Positions 35,635 to 43,943 of a stretch of DNA of 64,000 nucleotides are shown in pieces. This DNA comes from Traorella massiliensis (lineage in GTDB: Bacteria > Bacillota_I > Bacilli_A > Erysipelotrichales > Erysipelotrichaceae): the NCBI RefSeq assembly GCF_900104665.1, contig NZ_LT629967.1, positions 379,624-443,623 of the forward strand, written 5' to 3'. The notes below the pieces were generated by a model that was not told the DNA's origin, did not search any database, and saw only the letters and a list, made by a program, of their open reading frames with translations. The number at the start of each line of letters is the position of its first letter. Position 1 is the stretch's first letter. The translations under genes were made by a program, and so were the position numbers.

Positions 35635-36444
35635 TCACCTCCACTCCAGGTGGAGCATTTTGAGCATTCCAAATCGATCTGAGACATCCATACTGATTTT
35701 TGTAATGATTTTTAATCCATCTCGTTTGATAAACTTGTAATACGGTTCATCCGCCAGTACTTTGACACCGCCACCCAAGGTGGTAACCAGATCTTCAGCC
35801 GAATTCACATAAAAAAACATTCGGGCATTTTCATGCCCCATCTGCTTCATATATTTCTTCTGCAACATTTTCATGCCGCTTTTATTTACCGTATCAAACA
35901 CAAGCTCTATATTCCCGAAACCTTTCAGCATCTGCAAAAGGCCAAGAACTTTTTCCTCTTGAAAGTAATGGAACAGACCTCCTGCAGTAACCAGAAGAGG
36001 CGTATCAGGCATGTTCCTGCGGATCTGCCTGAGCCATCCGTCTGAAAAAGCATCTCCTGAAAGATAAGTTTCCTTCTCAGGTTCCGGGAGCAAACTGCGC
36101 CGGTATTCGATTACATTCGGCAGGTCTACAGCATACCATTGGGTTTGTCCATTTTCATTGCGATCATACGTTGTCTCCAGTCCGCAGCCCAACTGTATAA
36201 CAACACCATCCGGTTTACGTTTCAGGAAGTTCTGGATATGCCGATCCATATTAGCGGAACGGGATGCAGAAGCCAGAAGCGTGTATTGACTTTGATTTCC
36301 TGTTTCCAACAGTGCGGATGGCAACTTTTCTTTTAATGAAAGTGCTTTTTTATCATATAAAATACCCGGAAACTTTTCGGTGGCGTAAATCCTTCCCACC
36401 ATAGGAATAAACATTGTATCTTCTACTATACCAAATTCGGACAT
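35635..36444 (-). CDS. SAM-dependent methyltransferase, LCM/PPM-like, first gene of island unit 1
   Basis: A 269-residue methyltransferase of the leucine carboxyl methyltransferase-like (PF04072) type. Residues about 60-110 read ASASRSANMDRHIQNFL, then the SAM motif VIQLGCGLETTYDR and YAVDLPNVIEYRR, all typical of that family, which includes polyketide O-methyltransferases. VTAGGLFHYF is motif IV-like. TAGGAGG precedes the ATG. It is expressed from the operator-bearing promoter at 36473-36522. The substrate is likely a carboxyl or hydroxyl group of a small molecule. Confidence 0.82.
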   Translation of the reverse strand: MSEFGIVEDTMFIPMVGRIYATEKFPGILYDKKALSLKEKLPSALLETGNQSQYTLLASASRSANMDRHIQNFLKRKPDGVVIQLGCGLETTYDRNENGQTQWYAVDLPNVIEYRRSLLPEPEKETYLSGDAFSDGWLRQIRRNMPDTPLLVTAGGLFHYFQEEKVLGLLQMLKGFGNIELVFDTVNKSGMKMLQKKYMKQMGHENARMFFYVNSAEDLVTTLGGGVKVLADEPYYKFIKRDGLKIITKISMDVSDRFGMLKMLHLEWR

Positions 36445-36472
36445 GGCTATCTATCCTCCTAATATGCAAACG

Positions 36473-36522
36473 AGTTAGTAATATCTAACTATTATTATAT
36501 CAAGAGGAACCGGGGATTGCAA
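36473..36522 (-). promoter_or_regulatory. Island promoter 1 with 18-bp palindromic operator
   Basis: TTGCAA (36517-36522) and TATAAT (36494-36499) lie 17 bases apart on the minus strand. The operator 36473-36490 follows directly and has the same perfect AGTTAG/CTAACT arms as promoter 2. Flanking bases such as GATATAATA are also shared, so the two promoters are duplicates or were shaped by the same regulator. Confidence 0.82.
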
Positions 36523-36536
36523 TTCGTTTTCAATTG

Positions 36537-36712
36537 CTACTCGTTTTCTTCCCATCCTTTCTGCCAGCTCACCGCATCATCAAAAGAGAAGGAGCCATTC
36601 AGCCTTTTGACTTCCTTGACACATTCTCCCCGCAGTCGTTCCAGTGACACCGGATTGATGCTGTTATTCGCTGCGACCACGTTCATCATGACCGCCATCT
36701 CCACAGCTAACT
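36537..36712 (-). pseudogene. Truncated gene at the right edge of the island
   Basis: A 3' piece of about 58 codons ends at a stop at 36537 and reads AANNSINPVSLERLRGECV and later FSFDDAVSWQKGWEENE. The sequence style (GC-rich codons) matches the island. No start with a ribosome site is visible before the island ends near 36712. I do not recognise the family. Confidence 0.5.
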
Positions 36713-36927
36713 TGAAGATCACTCCTAGAGAAGATAGTAATCAATTACTTTTTGCTGAAGATGATAGCACCACTACTTATTGGATGACCCATTATCCAAA
36801 GGAAGAAAAGATCGTTTATAATGAATTCCACTTTAGTAAAGAAACCGTAGAGAATACGGATCAGCTCACATTTACATTAAATATAGGTAAAACAGTAGAG
36901 ATTAATGAAAAGATGAAAGTAAAATAA
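36713..36927 (+). pseudogene. 3' remnant of a resident gene cut by the island
   Basis: From about 36713 an AT-rich frame encodes about 70 residues (LKITPREDSNQLLFAEDD, then YWMTHYPKEEKIVYNEFHF) and ends at 36925-36927. The frame is open further left only through island sequence in an unrelated reading. The composition shift at about 36712 marks the junction. The family is not recognised; the 5' part is not found at the other edge of the island. Confidence 0.55.
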
Positions 36928-37068
36928 AACTTTCAGCTTTTCATATCAATCGTAAGATTTAATGTATTACGTTTTTGGTAGAATTACTATGATAGACCCG
37001 GCTTCTTGCTTATAAAAATACATTGTGATAGAATACAATAAGTAAGATTTTTAAAGGGGCTGAGTATT

Positions 37069-38094
37069 ATGTCAAAAGTAAAAGATTTTATTAAAAAGAA
37101 TAAGATACTTGTAATGGTTGTTGCTGCTTTAGCTGTAGTAGTTGTTGCAGGAAGCATTTATTTTGTAGTTACAAAAACAAATCCACATGCAGAAGATAAT
37201 GTTGTAGAACAGGAAGTCAAGGTTGAAGACATTGGGATACTTGAAGATAACGGACTCATTACAGGTATTCAAGATATGAAAGTTGTGAAAGGTACAGAAA
37301 TTGATTTAAAAGATTTAGTTTCTTTCAATGATGATTATGTAAAAAGTATTGATGTTGATGATAGTCAGGTTGATTATAATAAAGAGGGAGAATATGAAGT
37401 CATTTACACAATTACATTTGATAAAGAAAAACTACAAACGTTTGTAAAAGATGAAAATATAGAAGTTCCTTTTGATACGGAAAAAGATTCGATCATAATT
37501 AAAGTCAGTACTGTTGTAACTGTTACAGATAATGAAGAAGAAGCAGAAGTAGGGGACGAAACTACTACAAACGACACAACAGATAAGACGTCAGAAGAAA
37601 ACCAAAGTGAAACTAACAATAATTCTTCTAGTAACAGTAATTCTAATACTAATAATTCTAGTAGTGGCAATTCAAATAGTAACAGTTCTTCCAGTTCTAA
37701 ACCTTCTCACGAACATGTATGGGTCAGTCACACTGAAACTGTACAGGAACCAGTAACTGTAATCGTGGGTACCGAAACAAAGGAGTATACACTTTATCGT
37801 ATCTACTGGTATAATACAAAAACATGGGAAGAAACACGAGATCCAAACCGTTTTAATGAATGGACGCACAGTGCTGATGGACAACTGTATCCACTTTATA
37901 ATCCTTATGATAGGCCTGAAGATAATCCGCTCTTTCAAGGATATGACAGTAATGGTAATGCGACTTATTTAAATGATCATTCCATTATTTCAGGTCTGTA
38001 TGAAGAGGTTCCTTGCGAGCCTTATGAGAAGACTGAGATGCGTACTGTAACGATTACAGTTGAAACCTGTTCTATTTGTGGTGCAACTAAATAA
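37069..38094 (+). CDS. Membrane-anchored surface protein with Ser/Asn linker
   Basis: A 341-residue protein. A basic start and one helix (residues about 13-34) anchor it, and the rest lies outside. Residues about 55-150 form an Ig-like domain (VKGTEIDLKDLVSFNDDYVK, EGEYEVIYTI). A Ser/Asn-rich low-complexity linker (about 170-215) follows. The C-terminal domain opens with HEHVWVSHTETVQEPV and ends with CSICGATK, so His and Cys pairs could form a metal site. Similar H-x-W...CxxCG modules occur on gut Firmicutes surface proteins. No LPXTG signal. Function unknown. Confidence 0.75.
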   Translation: MSKVKDFIKKNKILVMVVAALAVVVVAGSIYFVVTKTNPHAEDNVVEQEVKVEDIGILEDNGLITGIQDMKVVKGTEIDLKDLVSFNDDYVKSIDVDDSQVDYNKEGEYEVIYTITFDKEKLQTFVKDENIEVPFDTEKDSIIIKVSTVVTVTDNEEEAEVGDETTTNDTTDKTSEENQSETNNNSSSNSNSNTNNSSSGNSNSNSSSSSKPSHEHVWVSHTETVQEPVTVIVGTETKEYTLYRIYWYNTKTWEETRDPNRFNEWTHSADGQLYPLYNPYDRPEDNPLFQGYDSNGNATYLNDHSIISGLYEEVPCEPYEKTEMRTVTITVETCSICGATK

Positions 38095-38107
38095 AGATAA
38101 ACAAGCA

Positions 38108-38148
38108 AGAGATATTTCATTCGTTTCAAATGAAATATCTCTTTTTAT
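38108..38148 (+). terminator. Intrinsic terminator
   Basis: Arms 38108-38119 and 38131-38142 pair over 12 bp and a TTTTT tract follows. It closes the surface protein gene. Confidence 0.88.
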
Positions 38149-38245
38149 AGTTTATGTAAAACATTATTTCACCAAAACAGTAAAAATGTATAAAGAAATT
38201 GGTAAAGATGAAAGAAAATGGATATAATAAAATAGAGGTGATACT

Positions 38246-38848
38246 ATGTTAGATATGATCAAGGAATTAAAGAAGAATATGATTTTGCTTGCCGTGTTTT
38301 ATCTGATATTAGGTATAATACTTGTGCTTTTTCCAGAAGGAAGCGGATACGCCATCTGTTATTTGATTGGTGGACTTACCATTATATATGGTATTTTTCA
38401 TCTTGTTTTATATCAAAGAACAAAATCACCCTTTGTTACTTATCGCTATGATCTAGTACAAGGGATCATTGGTTTAGCAATTGGTATCTATGTAATCATA
38501 GTACCTGAGATACTTATTGAAACATTACCGGTAGTATTAGGTGTTGTGGTCATGATCGATAGTATTGTGAAAATACAAAATGCATGGGATTTAAAAAGAA
38601 TGGGATATGATCGATGGTGGCTTGTGATGATAGGGGCATTGGTTACTCTTGTTTTTGGACTTTTGATGGTTTTTTATCCATTTACAGTTTATTTGTCAGT
38701 AATCGTGTTTGTAGGTATCTCATTGATCGTGAACGGTGTCAGTGATCTGATTACGATTTTTATTTTAAATAAGAAGGTAAAAGAATTTAAATCTAAAGTT
38801 GAAGATATGGTCATTGATTCAGATGCGAAAGAAATAAATGTTGAATAA
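38246..38848 (+). CDS. DUF308 (HdeD-like) membrane protein
   Basis: A 200-residue protein with six membrane helices arranged as three hairpins, the pattern of the HdeD/DUF308 family (repeated short-repeat pairs such as GIILVLFPEGSGYAICYLIGG and GLLMVFYPFTVYLSVIVFVG). HdeD of E. coli is linked to acid resistance; the role in Gram-positives is unknown. A short charged C-terminal tail is cytoplasmic. AGAGGTGA precedes the ATG. Confidence 0.85.
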   Translation: MLDMIKELKKNMILLAVFYLILGIILVLFPEGSGYAICYLIGGLTIIYGIFHLVLYQRTKSPFVTYRYDLVQGIIGLAIGIYVIIVPEILIETLPVVLGVVVMIDSIVKIQNAWDLKRMGYDRWWLVMIGALVTLVFGLLMVFYPFTVYLSVIVFVGISLIVNGVSDLITIFILNKKVKEFKSKVEDMVIDSDAKEINVE

Positions 38849-38882
38849 AAAATAGTGTCAGCAAAAAGCTGGCACTATTTTT
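38848..38882 (+). terminator. Intrinsic terminator used as intron target
   Basis: A 13-bp stem (38850-38862 with 38868-38880, one G-U) plus T run closes the DUF308 gene. The group II intron starts four bases after it. Confidence 0.88.
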
Positions 38883-38885
38883 AAG

Positions 38886-40769
38886 GTGTGTGCCAGGTAT
38901 GGCATATATCTAGCCGGTGAGAGTCCGGTCACGGGTAGTTACCGCCAAGTGTAGTGAACCACAAGCCGTTGGCAGTGATGCCATGGGTGAAGGAAGTGGT
39001 GTAGCAAATCTTACGAGCCTACGAATAGAAACCTAATGAGGCTAAATGGTGGATAAGGTTGCATTACAAACCGAAGTCCGAAAGGTAAACGTAAAACCAA
39101 GACAGTAAATCAGGAGGTTATGAGGAGAAAGATATATGCCTTACCCTGGGAGGTCTTGTGGACGGTGAAGTCCGGTAAGCTTTAAAATCAGCAATGGTAC
39201 CACTCTCTAAAAGGTTTACCACAAGAAGTCAGATGAAGCCGTATTAAGGTAGAAGTACCGAAGGGCTGAAACGTTTATAGAGTGCGAATCGCTATAAGCA
39301 ATGTTTGGATAGTCCGAAAACGAGAATAGTCTGGAACTATGGAACGTAACCATAGATGGCAAAGGTAGTGGGGATGGTTCCAAATGAATTTACGAATGGA
39401 GGAGGAGCAGCAAATGAAATTGATGGAAAAGATACTCAGTGAGGAGAATTTAGAAATGGCAATCAGGAAGGTCAAACAGAACAAAGGAGCACCTGGGGTG
39501 GATAAAATGACGGTACAGGAGGTCGAGCAATGGTTTGAACAATATCGGGAAGAACTGATTTCAAAGATAATGGACAAGCAATATCGACCCATGCCGGTCA
39601 AAAGAGTCTATATTCCAAAACCGAATGGGAAACAAAGACCTTTGGGAATTCCGACGGTAGTAGACCGAGTCATCCAGCAAGCCGTGGCACAGGTTCTTAA
39701 TACAATCTATGAGCCAATATTCAGTGAACATAGCTATGGATTTCGTCCAAAGCGAAGTGCGCATATGGCAATGGAGGAAGTAATAAACAACTTGAATGAA
39801 GGGTATGAATGGATAATTGATTTAGATATCGAGAAGTTCTTTGATACGGTAAATCATGATAAATTGATTTCAATCTTAAGAGAGAATGTCAATGACGCAA
39901 CAACACTGCATTTAGTACGGGCATATCTAAGAGCAGGAGTATTAGATAATGGACTAGTCAAAAGCACAACGGTAGGAACACCAATATCTACCTAGATAAG
40001 TTTGATAAAGAACTGGAACTTAGAAATCTCAGATTTGCAAGATACGCAGATGACTGCATCATTTTCGTTAAAAGCGAGATGAGTGCAAATCGAGTGATGA
40101 AGTCAGTGACATCATGGCTAGAGAGGAAATTATTCTTGAAAGTTAGCGCAACAAAAACAAAAGTAATCCGACCAACAAAAGGGCAATTCCTGGGATTTAC
40201 CTTTCATAAGAATGGACAAAGATGGAAATGTAAGCCTACAGAAGATAGAAAGAAACGACTGTATTCTAAAATCAAAAAGGTTTTAAAAAGAAAACATGCC
40301 GTTTCCAGACCGTTAGCAAAAACATTTACGAAAGTAAATCAGATTGTGAGAGGATGGATCAACTATTTCAAGATAGGTAGCATTAAAACATTCCTTGATA
40401 AGTTCGGACAATGGTTACGCCATAAGATAAGATGCGTCATCATAAAACAATGGAAGAAACCAAAAACGATTTATAAGAATCTAATGAATCTAAATATTAC
40501 ATATAAGTGTAAATTTAGTAAAGAGGATATCTTCAAATGCGCAAACACAAGATTAGGGTGGTATAGAAGAAGTGCGATGAATGTCGTAAATTTCACATTA
40601 TCCCCAAAAGTTCTAGACATTAAGAAAGGGGATAGACCTGGTCTGGTGCATCCCCTTGATTACTATCTTAAGAGTTTGTGATACCGATATAAATGTAGAG
40701 CCGTATACGAGACCCGTACGTACGGTTCAACGGGAGGGGCAATAAATTTAATTTATTCCTCTACCCTAT
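38886..40769 (+). mobile_element. Group II intron, bacterial class C type
   Basis: The 5' end begins GTGTGTGCC near 38886 and continues as a structured non-coding region to about 39410. It then holds a maturase/reverse transcriptase gene and ends with domain V (40698-40728, GAGCCGUA...UACGGUUC with intact AGC triad) and domain VI (40730-40769, ending CUAU, with a bulged A in CUACCC). Insertion directly behind an intrinsic terminator is characteristic of group IIC introns. The catalytic RNA parts look complete, but the encoded protein is broken. Confidence 0.88.
39414..40681 (+). pseudogene. Intron-encoded reverse transcriptase/maturase, broken
   Basis: From the ATG at 39414 (GGAGGAGG upstream) RT domains 0-3 are clear: NKGAPGVDKM, IPKPNGKQRPLGIPTVVDRV, SYGFRPKRSAH and DLDIEKFFDTVNHD. 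After VGTP the frame stops at 39993. The next frame resumes with YLDKFDKELELRNLRFARYADD (catalytic DD), the maturase X domain and a C-terminus without an endonuclease domain. The block expected between GTP and IYL (QGG...LSPLLSN) is missing, and the loss is not a multiple of three, so the product is dead. Confidence 0.9.
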
Positions 40770-41269
40770 TTCTTTTTATTTTTTTGATAATCATAGACAA
40801 CAAGAATGAATCCTGCTACTAACAAACCGATACCAAAGATAAGTACAAAGGCTGACATAATGTTAAAAAAATCTAATGTCGGATTTGGGATATCTGCGAA
40901 TAAGTCACCATACATCAATTCGGGTCCTAAGAATGATGACATCATTGCTTTTGATAAAAAATAGAAAACAAGAGCACCAATACCAGTGTATATTAAATAA
41001 TAACCAATTTTCGCCCAATGTTTCCTGACAAGACGAACACTTTTATCAAATGTATCAGGTTTAGCCGTATGAACTTCATTTTCTAATAATTCATCAATTG
41101 TGATCTGGAAGATCTTGCTGAGGGCTAAAAGATTATTGGTGTCTGGCATAACTTCATCAGCTTCCCATTTGCTGACAGCCTGACGGGATACGTTGCATTT
41201 ATGAGCAAGTTCCTCTTGAGAATAGCCTTTTTCTTTTCTTAATGTGTAAATGTTTTTTCCTAATGACAT
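40766..41269 (-). CDS. XRE-family HTH regulator with membrane anchor
   Basis: A 167-residue protein. The N-terminal helix-turn-helix spans about residues 5-60 (LRKEKGYSQEELAHKCNVSR, QAVSKWEADEVMP). Two membrane helices follow (about 95-115 and 135-160) with a short basic tail. Such membrane-bound XRE regulators often control adjacent or distant stress genes. Its TAG stop codon is made from the last bases of the intron, so the intron has reshaped its very C-terminus. The start is preceded by GGGAGCA. Confidence 0.88.
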   Translation of the reverse strand: MSLGKNIYTLRKEKGYSQEELAHKCNVSRQAVSKWEADEVMPDTNNLLALSKIFQITIDELLENEVHTAKPDTFDKSVRLVRKHWAKIGYYLIYTGIGALVFYFLSKAMMSSFLGPELMYGDLFADIPNPTLDFFNIMSAFVLIFGIGLLVAGFILVVYDYQKNKKK

Positions 41270-41296
41270 AGATCATTGCTCCCTTCATCTACTTGT

Positions 41297-41325
41297 AGTA
41301 TAGAATTTGTAAGATTTGTTTGCAA
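41297..41325 (-). promoter_or_regulatory. Promoter of the HTH regulator
   Basis: On the minus strand TTGCAA (41320-41325) and TATACT (41297-41302) have a 17-base spacer, about 30 bases before the start codon. Confidence 0.65.
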
Positions 41326-41466
41326 GAAAATATAGTTTACAATATGTCAATTAGAGTAGTCATAAAGTTGAATTGATATTCTTTTTTTAATTTGAAAATG
41401 TTAAATACGAAAAAAAGTAATTTAATAGAAAAAGTGTTATAATAAAACCATTCAAGAGGAGAGTTT

Positions 41467-41940
41467 ATGATAAGAATAGGAAATGCGATGGATATACACC
41501 CATTGACAGAAGGACGTAAGCTGATCTTAGGCGGTGTAGAAATTGAACATGATAAAGGATGCTATGGGCACAGTGATGCTGATGCTTTGCTTCATGCAAT
41601 AGCAGAAGCAATCTTAGGTGCCTTAGCATTAGGTGATCTTGGAAAACATTTTCCTGATACGGCTGTCTGTACAGAAGGAATGGATTCTATGCTCATTTTA
41701 AAAGGGTGTGTGGAAATGATGAAAGAGAAAGGGTATCATTTGGTGAATATTGATTCAACGATTAATATTGAAAAACCTAAAATGGCGCCACATATTCAAA
41801 AGATGAGAGAGAATATTGCTCATGTCTGTGAATGTGATCTGGATTGTGTCAGTGTTAAGGCGACTCGTGGTGAAAAAATGGGATTTGTCGGACATGAAGA
41901 AGGTGTTTTGGCAATTGCCAGTGTTTTGGTAGAAAAATAA
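41467..41940 (+). CDS. ispF: 2-C-methyl-D-erythritol 2,4-cyclodiphosphate synthase
   Basis: A 157-residue trimeric enzyme of the non-mevalonate isoprenoid pathway. It forms MEcPP with loss of CMP. The metal ligands are Asp9 and His11 (MDIHPL) and His43 (ADALLHAI). GHSDADALLHA and the C-terminal KATRGEKMGFVG are family signatures. AAGAGGAGAG precedes the ATG, and TATAAT lies just upstream. It starts a plus-strand run of four genes. Confidence 0.95.
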   Translation: MIRIGNAMDIHPLTEGRKLILGGVEIEHDKGCYGHSDADALLHAIAEAILGALALGDLGKHFPDTAVCTEGMDSMLILKGCVEMMKEKGYHLVNIDSTINIEKPKMAPHIQKMRENIAHVCECDLDCVSVKATRGEKMGFVGHEEGVLAIASVLVEK

Positions 41941-41952
41941 AGGAGTATGATC

Positions 41953-42720
41953 ATGAAGCTTTTGGCCTCTGATTTTGATGGAACATTTTATTTCAAAAAT
42001 AGGAAGCTGTTTTTAAAAAATTTAATAGCTGCACGTACGTTTCAAAAAAAGAATGTTATTGCAATCGTTACGGGCAGAGATGCAGCCTCTGTCATGCATA
42101 AATTTGAAAATACTGGTTTTCAGCCTGATTATTTAGCGGTTTATAATGGTGGAAGAGTTCTTGATTCAAAAGGACAGCTTCTTTATAAAGACCCTTTAAA
42201 AATTGATTTAGATAGACTATATGAAACTCTGGTACAAGAAAATGTTTCTCAAATGAGCATTCTTTCTTTAACAAAGGTATTTCATAAGAGTTTTCACTTT
42301 GATATTCATGACTGGCTGTATATGATGAATAATCGCTCTTTAAAACGAAACGTAGTAGAAGATTATCATGAAATTGAGGATGATATCTATATGTGTTCGA
42401 TTAGTTGTGAAAGTGAAGAAAAGGCTCTTCTTTTATCTGAAAAGCTTAAGGGAATGAAGCTTGGATGTAGTATTTATGTTAATAAAAGTTATATTGATAT
42501 CGTAGGAGAACACGCCAGTAAAGAACATGCAGTTGAAGTGATTGCCATACATACACAGGCTGATGAGGTATTTGTCATAGGAGATTCTTATAATGATGTA
42601 GGAATGCTTCGTCAATTTGAAAGTTATACGGTTGAAAGTGCGAATGAAGCAATTAAAAAAGAAGCTGATCATATCGTAGAAAGTGTCGAAGCGGCAATTG
42701 AAGATATTCAAGTGAGGTGA
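41953..42720 (+). CDS. Cof-type HAD hydrolase
   Basis: A 255-residue sugar-phosphatase-like HAD enzyme. Motif I is ASDFDGTF with nucleophile Asp7 and Asp9, motif II is IVTGRD, and the C2-type cap lies in the middle. Motif IV is VIGDSYNDVGML. Substrate unknown; relatives act on phosphosugars or flavin nucleotides. I chose the ATG at 41953, seven bases after AAAGGAG, over the ATG at 41947. Confidence 0.88.
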   Translation: MKLLASDFDGTFYFKNRKLFLKNLIAARTFQKKNVIAIVTGRDAASVMHKFENTGFQPDYLAVYNGGRVLDSKGQLLYKDPLKIDLDRLYETLVQENVSQMSILSLTKVFHKSFHFDIHDWLYMMNNRSLKRNVVEDYHEIEDDIYMCSISCESEEKALLLSEKLKGMKLGCSIYVNKSYIDIVGEHASKEHAVEVIAIHTQADEVFVIGDSYNDVGMLRQFESYTVESANEAIKKEADHIVESVEAAIEDIQVR

Positions 42721-42724
42721 GGTC

Positions 42725-43933
42725 ATGTTTGCGAAAACAAATGAAGTGAAAGTTATGCGTGATCCGGTACATGGATATATTCATGTAGAGTATCAAGTGA
42801 TATGGGATTGTATCAATGCCAGAGAGTTTCAGCGTCTTAGAAGGATCCATCAGCTGGGTGGTACCTATATGGTTTATCATACAGCAGAGCATTCACGTTT
42901 TGCTCATTCTTTAGGAGTTTATGAGATTACAAGACGAATGGTGAATGAGGTCAGCGGATTGAAAGAGCTGAGTGAAGAAGATAAGGTAACGGTCATGTGT
43001 GCTGCTTTGCTTCATGATGTGGGACACGGACCCTTTTCTCATGCATTTGAGGCAATTACGCCTACTTCCCATGAAACCTATACACGCAGGATCATTTTAG
43101 AGGATACTCAAATACATCGTATATTAAGTAATGTTTCCAATGATTTCCCAAATAAAGTTGCTTCAATCATTGATTATTCTCATCCCAATGATTTATTAAA
43201 TCAGATCGTTAGCGGACAGTTAGATGCAGATCGTATGGATTATTTATTAAGAGATGCATATTTTACAGGTACAAGCTATGGTAATTTTGATTTAGAAAGA
43301 ATCTTACGTACCATGAGAGTGAAAGAGAGTAAGATCGTAATGAAAGAGAGTGGTATTCATACGGTAGAAGATTATATCATGGCCCGCTATCATATGTACT
43401 GGCAGGTTTATTTTCATCCGGTAACACGGAGTTATGAAGCTATCTTACATAGCATTTTTAAACGTTTGAAAGATTTGTATGAGCGTGATCCTTTTAAATT
43501 AGATCATATTCGGATGTTTCAGCCTTTTTTGAAACAGCAGGATACGGTAGAAGATCATTTTAAGATGGATGAATCAGCAGCTTTATATGGCTTTACACTA
43601 TTGAGTGAATCAGATGATCCGATTGCAGCTGATTTAGCACGTCGTCTATTAAATCGTGACTTATTTGAATATGAAACGATATCTGATGAAAGTGATTTGG
43701 AAAGAATCAAAAAAAGAGTGCTCCAGCTTGGATATGATCCAGAATATTATGTGATTCATGATGAGGCGAAACAGCGCCCATATCAGCCTTATAAAAGCGG
43801 AGAAGGACATAATATATGGATCTTAAAAGAAGATGGTGAAATCAAGGAATTATCAGTCGTAAGTGATATTGTTTCGGCAATCGTACATGGAAAGCTAAAA
43901 GAGGATAAGAAAGCTTTCTTTCCGATAAAATAA
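42725..43933 (+). CDS. HD-domain phosphohydrolase (dNTPase-like, YwfO type)
   Basis: A 402-residue HD protein. The metal motif runs HSRFAHSLGVYEITRR (H), ALLHDVGHGPFSHAFE (HD) and LDADRMDYLLRDA (D). The whole corresponds to the YwfO/SAMHD1-like branch of (deoxy)nucleoside triphosphate hydrolases. AGTGAGGTGAGG precedes the ATG; the gap from the HAD gene is four bases. Likely substrates are dNTPs, by family. Confidence 0.88.
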   Translation: MFAKTNEVKVMRDPVHGYIHVEYQVIWDCINAREFQRLRRIHQLGGTYMVYHTAEHSRFAHSLGVYEITRRMVNEVSGLKELSEEDKVTVMCAALLHDVGHGPFSHAFEAITPTSHETYTRRIILEDTQIHRILSNVSNDFPNKVASIIDYSHPNDLLNQIVSGQLDADRMDYLLRDAYFTGTSYGNFDLERILRTMRVKESKIVMKESGIHTVEDYIMARYHMYWQVYFHPVTRSYEAILHSIFKRLKDLYERDPFKLDHIRMFQPFLKQQDTVEDHFKMDESAALYGFTLLSESDDPIAADLARRLLNRDLFEYETISDESDLERIKKRVLQLGYDPEYYVIHDEAKQRPYQPYKSGEGHNIWILKEDGEIKELSVVSDIVSAIVHGKLKEDKKAFFPIK

Positions 43934-43943
43934 AGGAGGATCT

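Noticed and set aside
36517-36927. A single 136-codon plus-strand gene
   Set aside because: Its first half is island sequence antisense to a truncated gene; only the part after about 36713 has resident composition, so it is a chimera formed at the junction.
37610-37700. Microsatellite or CRISPR-like repetition of AAT/AGT triplets
   Set aside because: It is the Ser/Asn-rich linker of the surface protein; there are no spacers and no fixed repeat unit.
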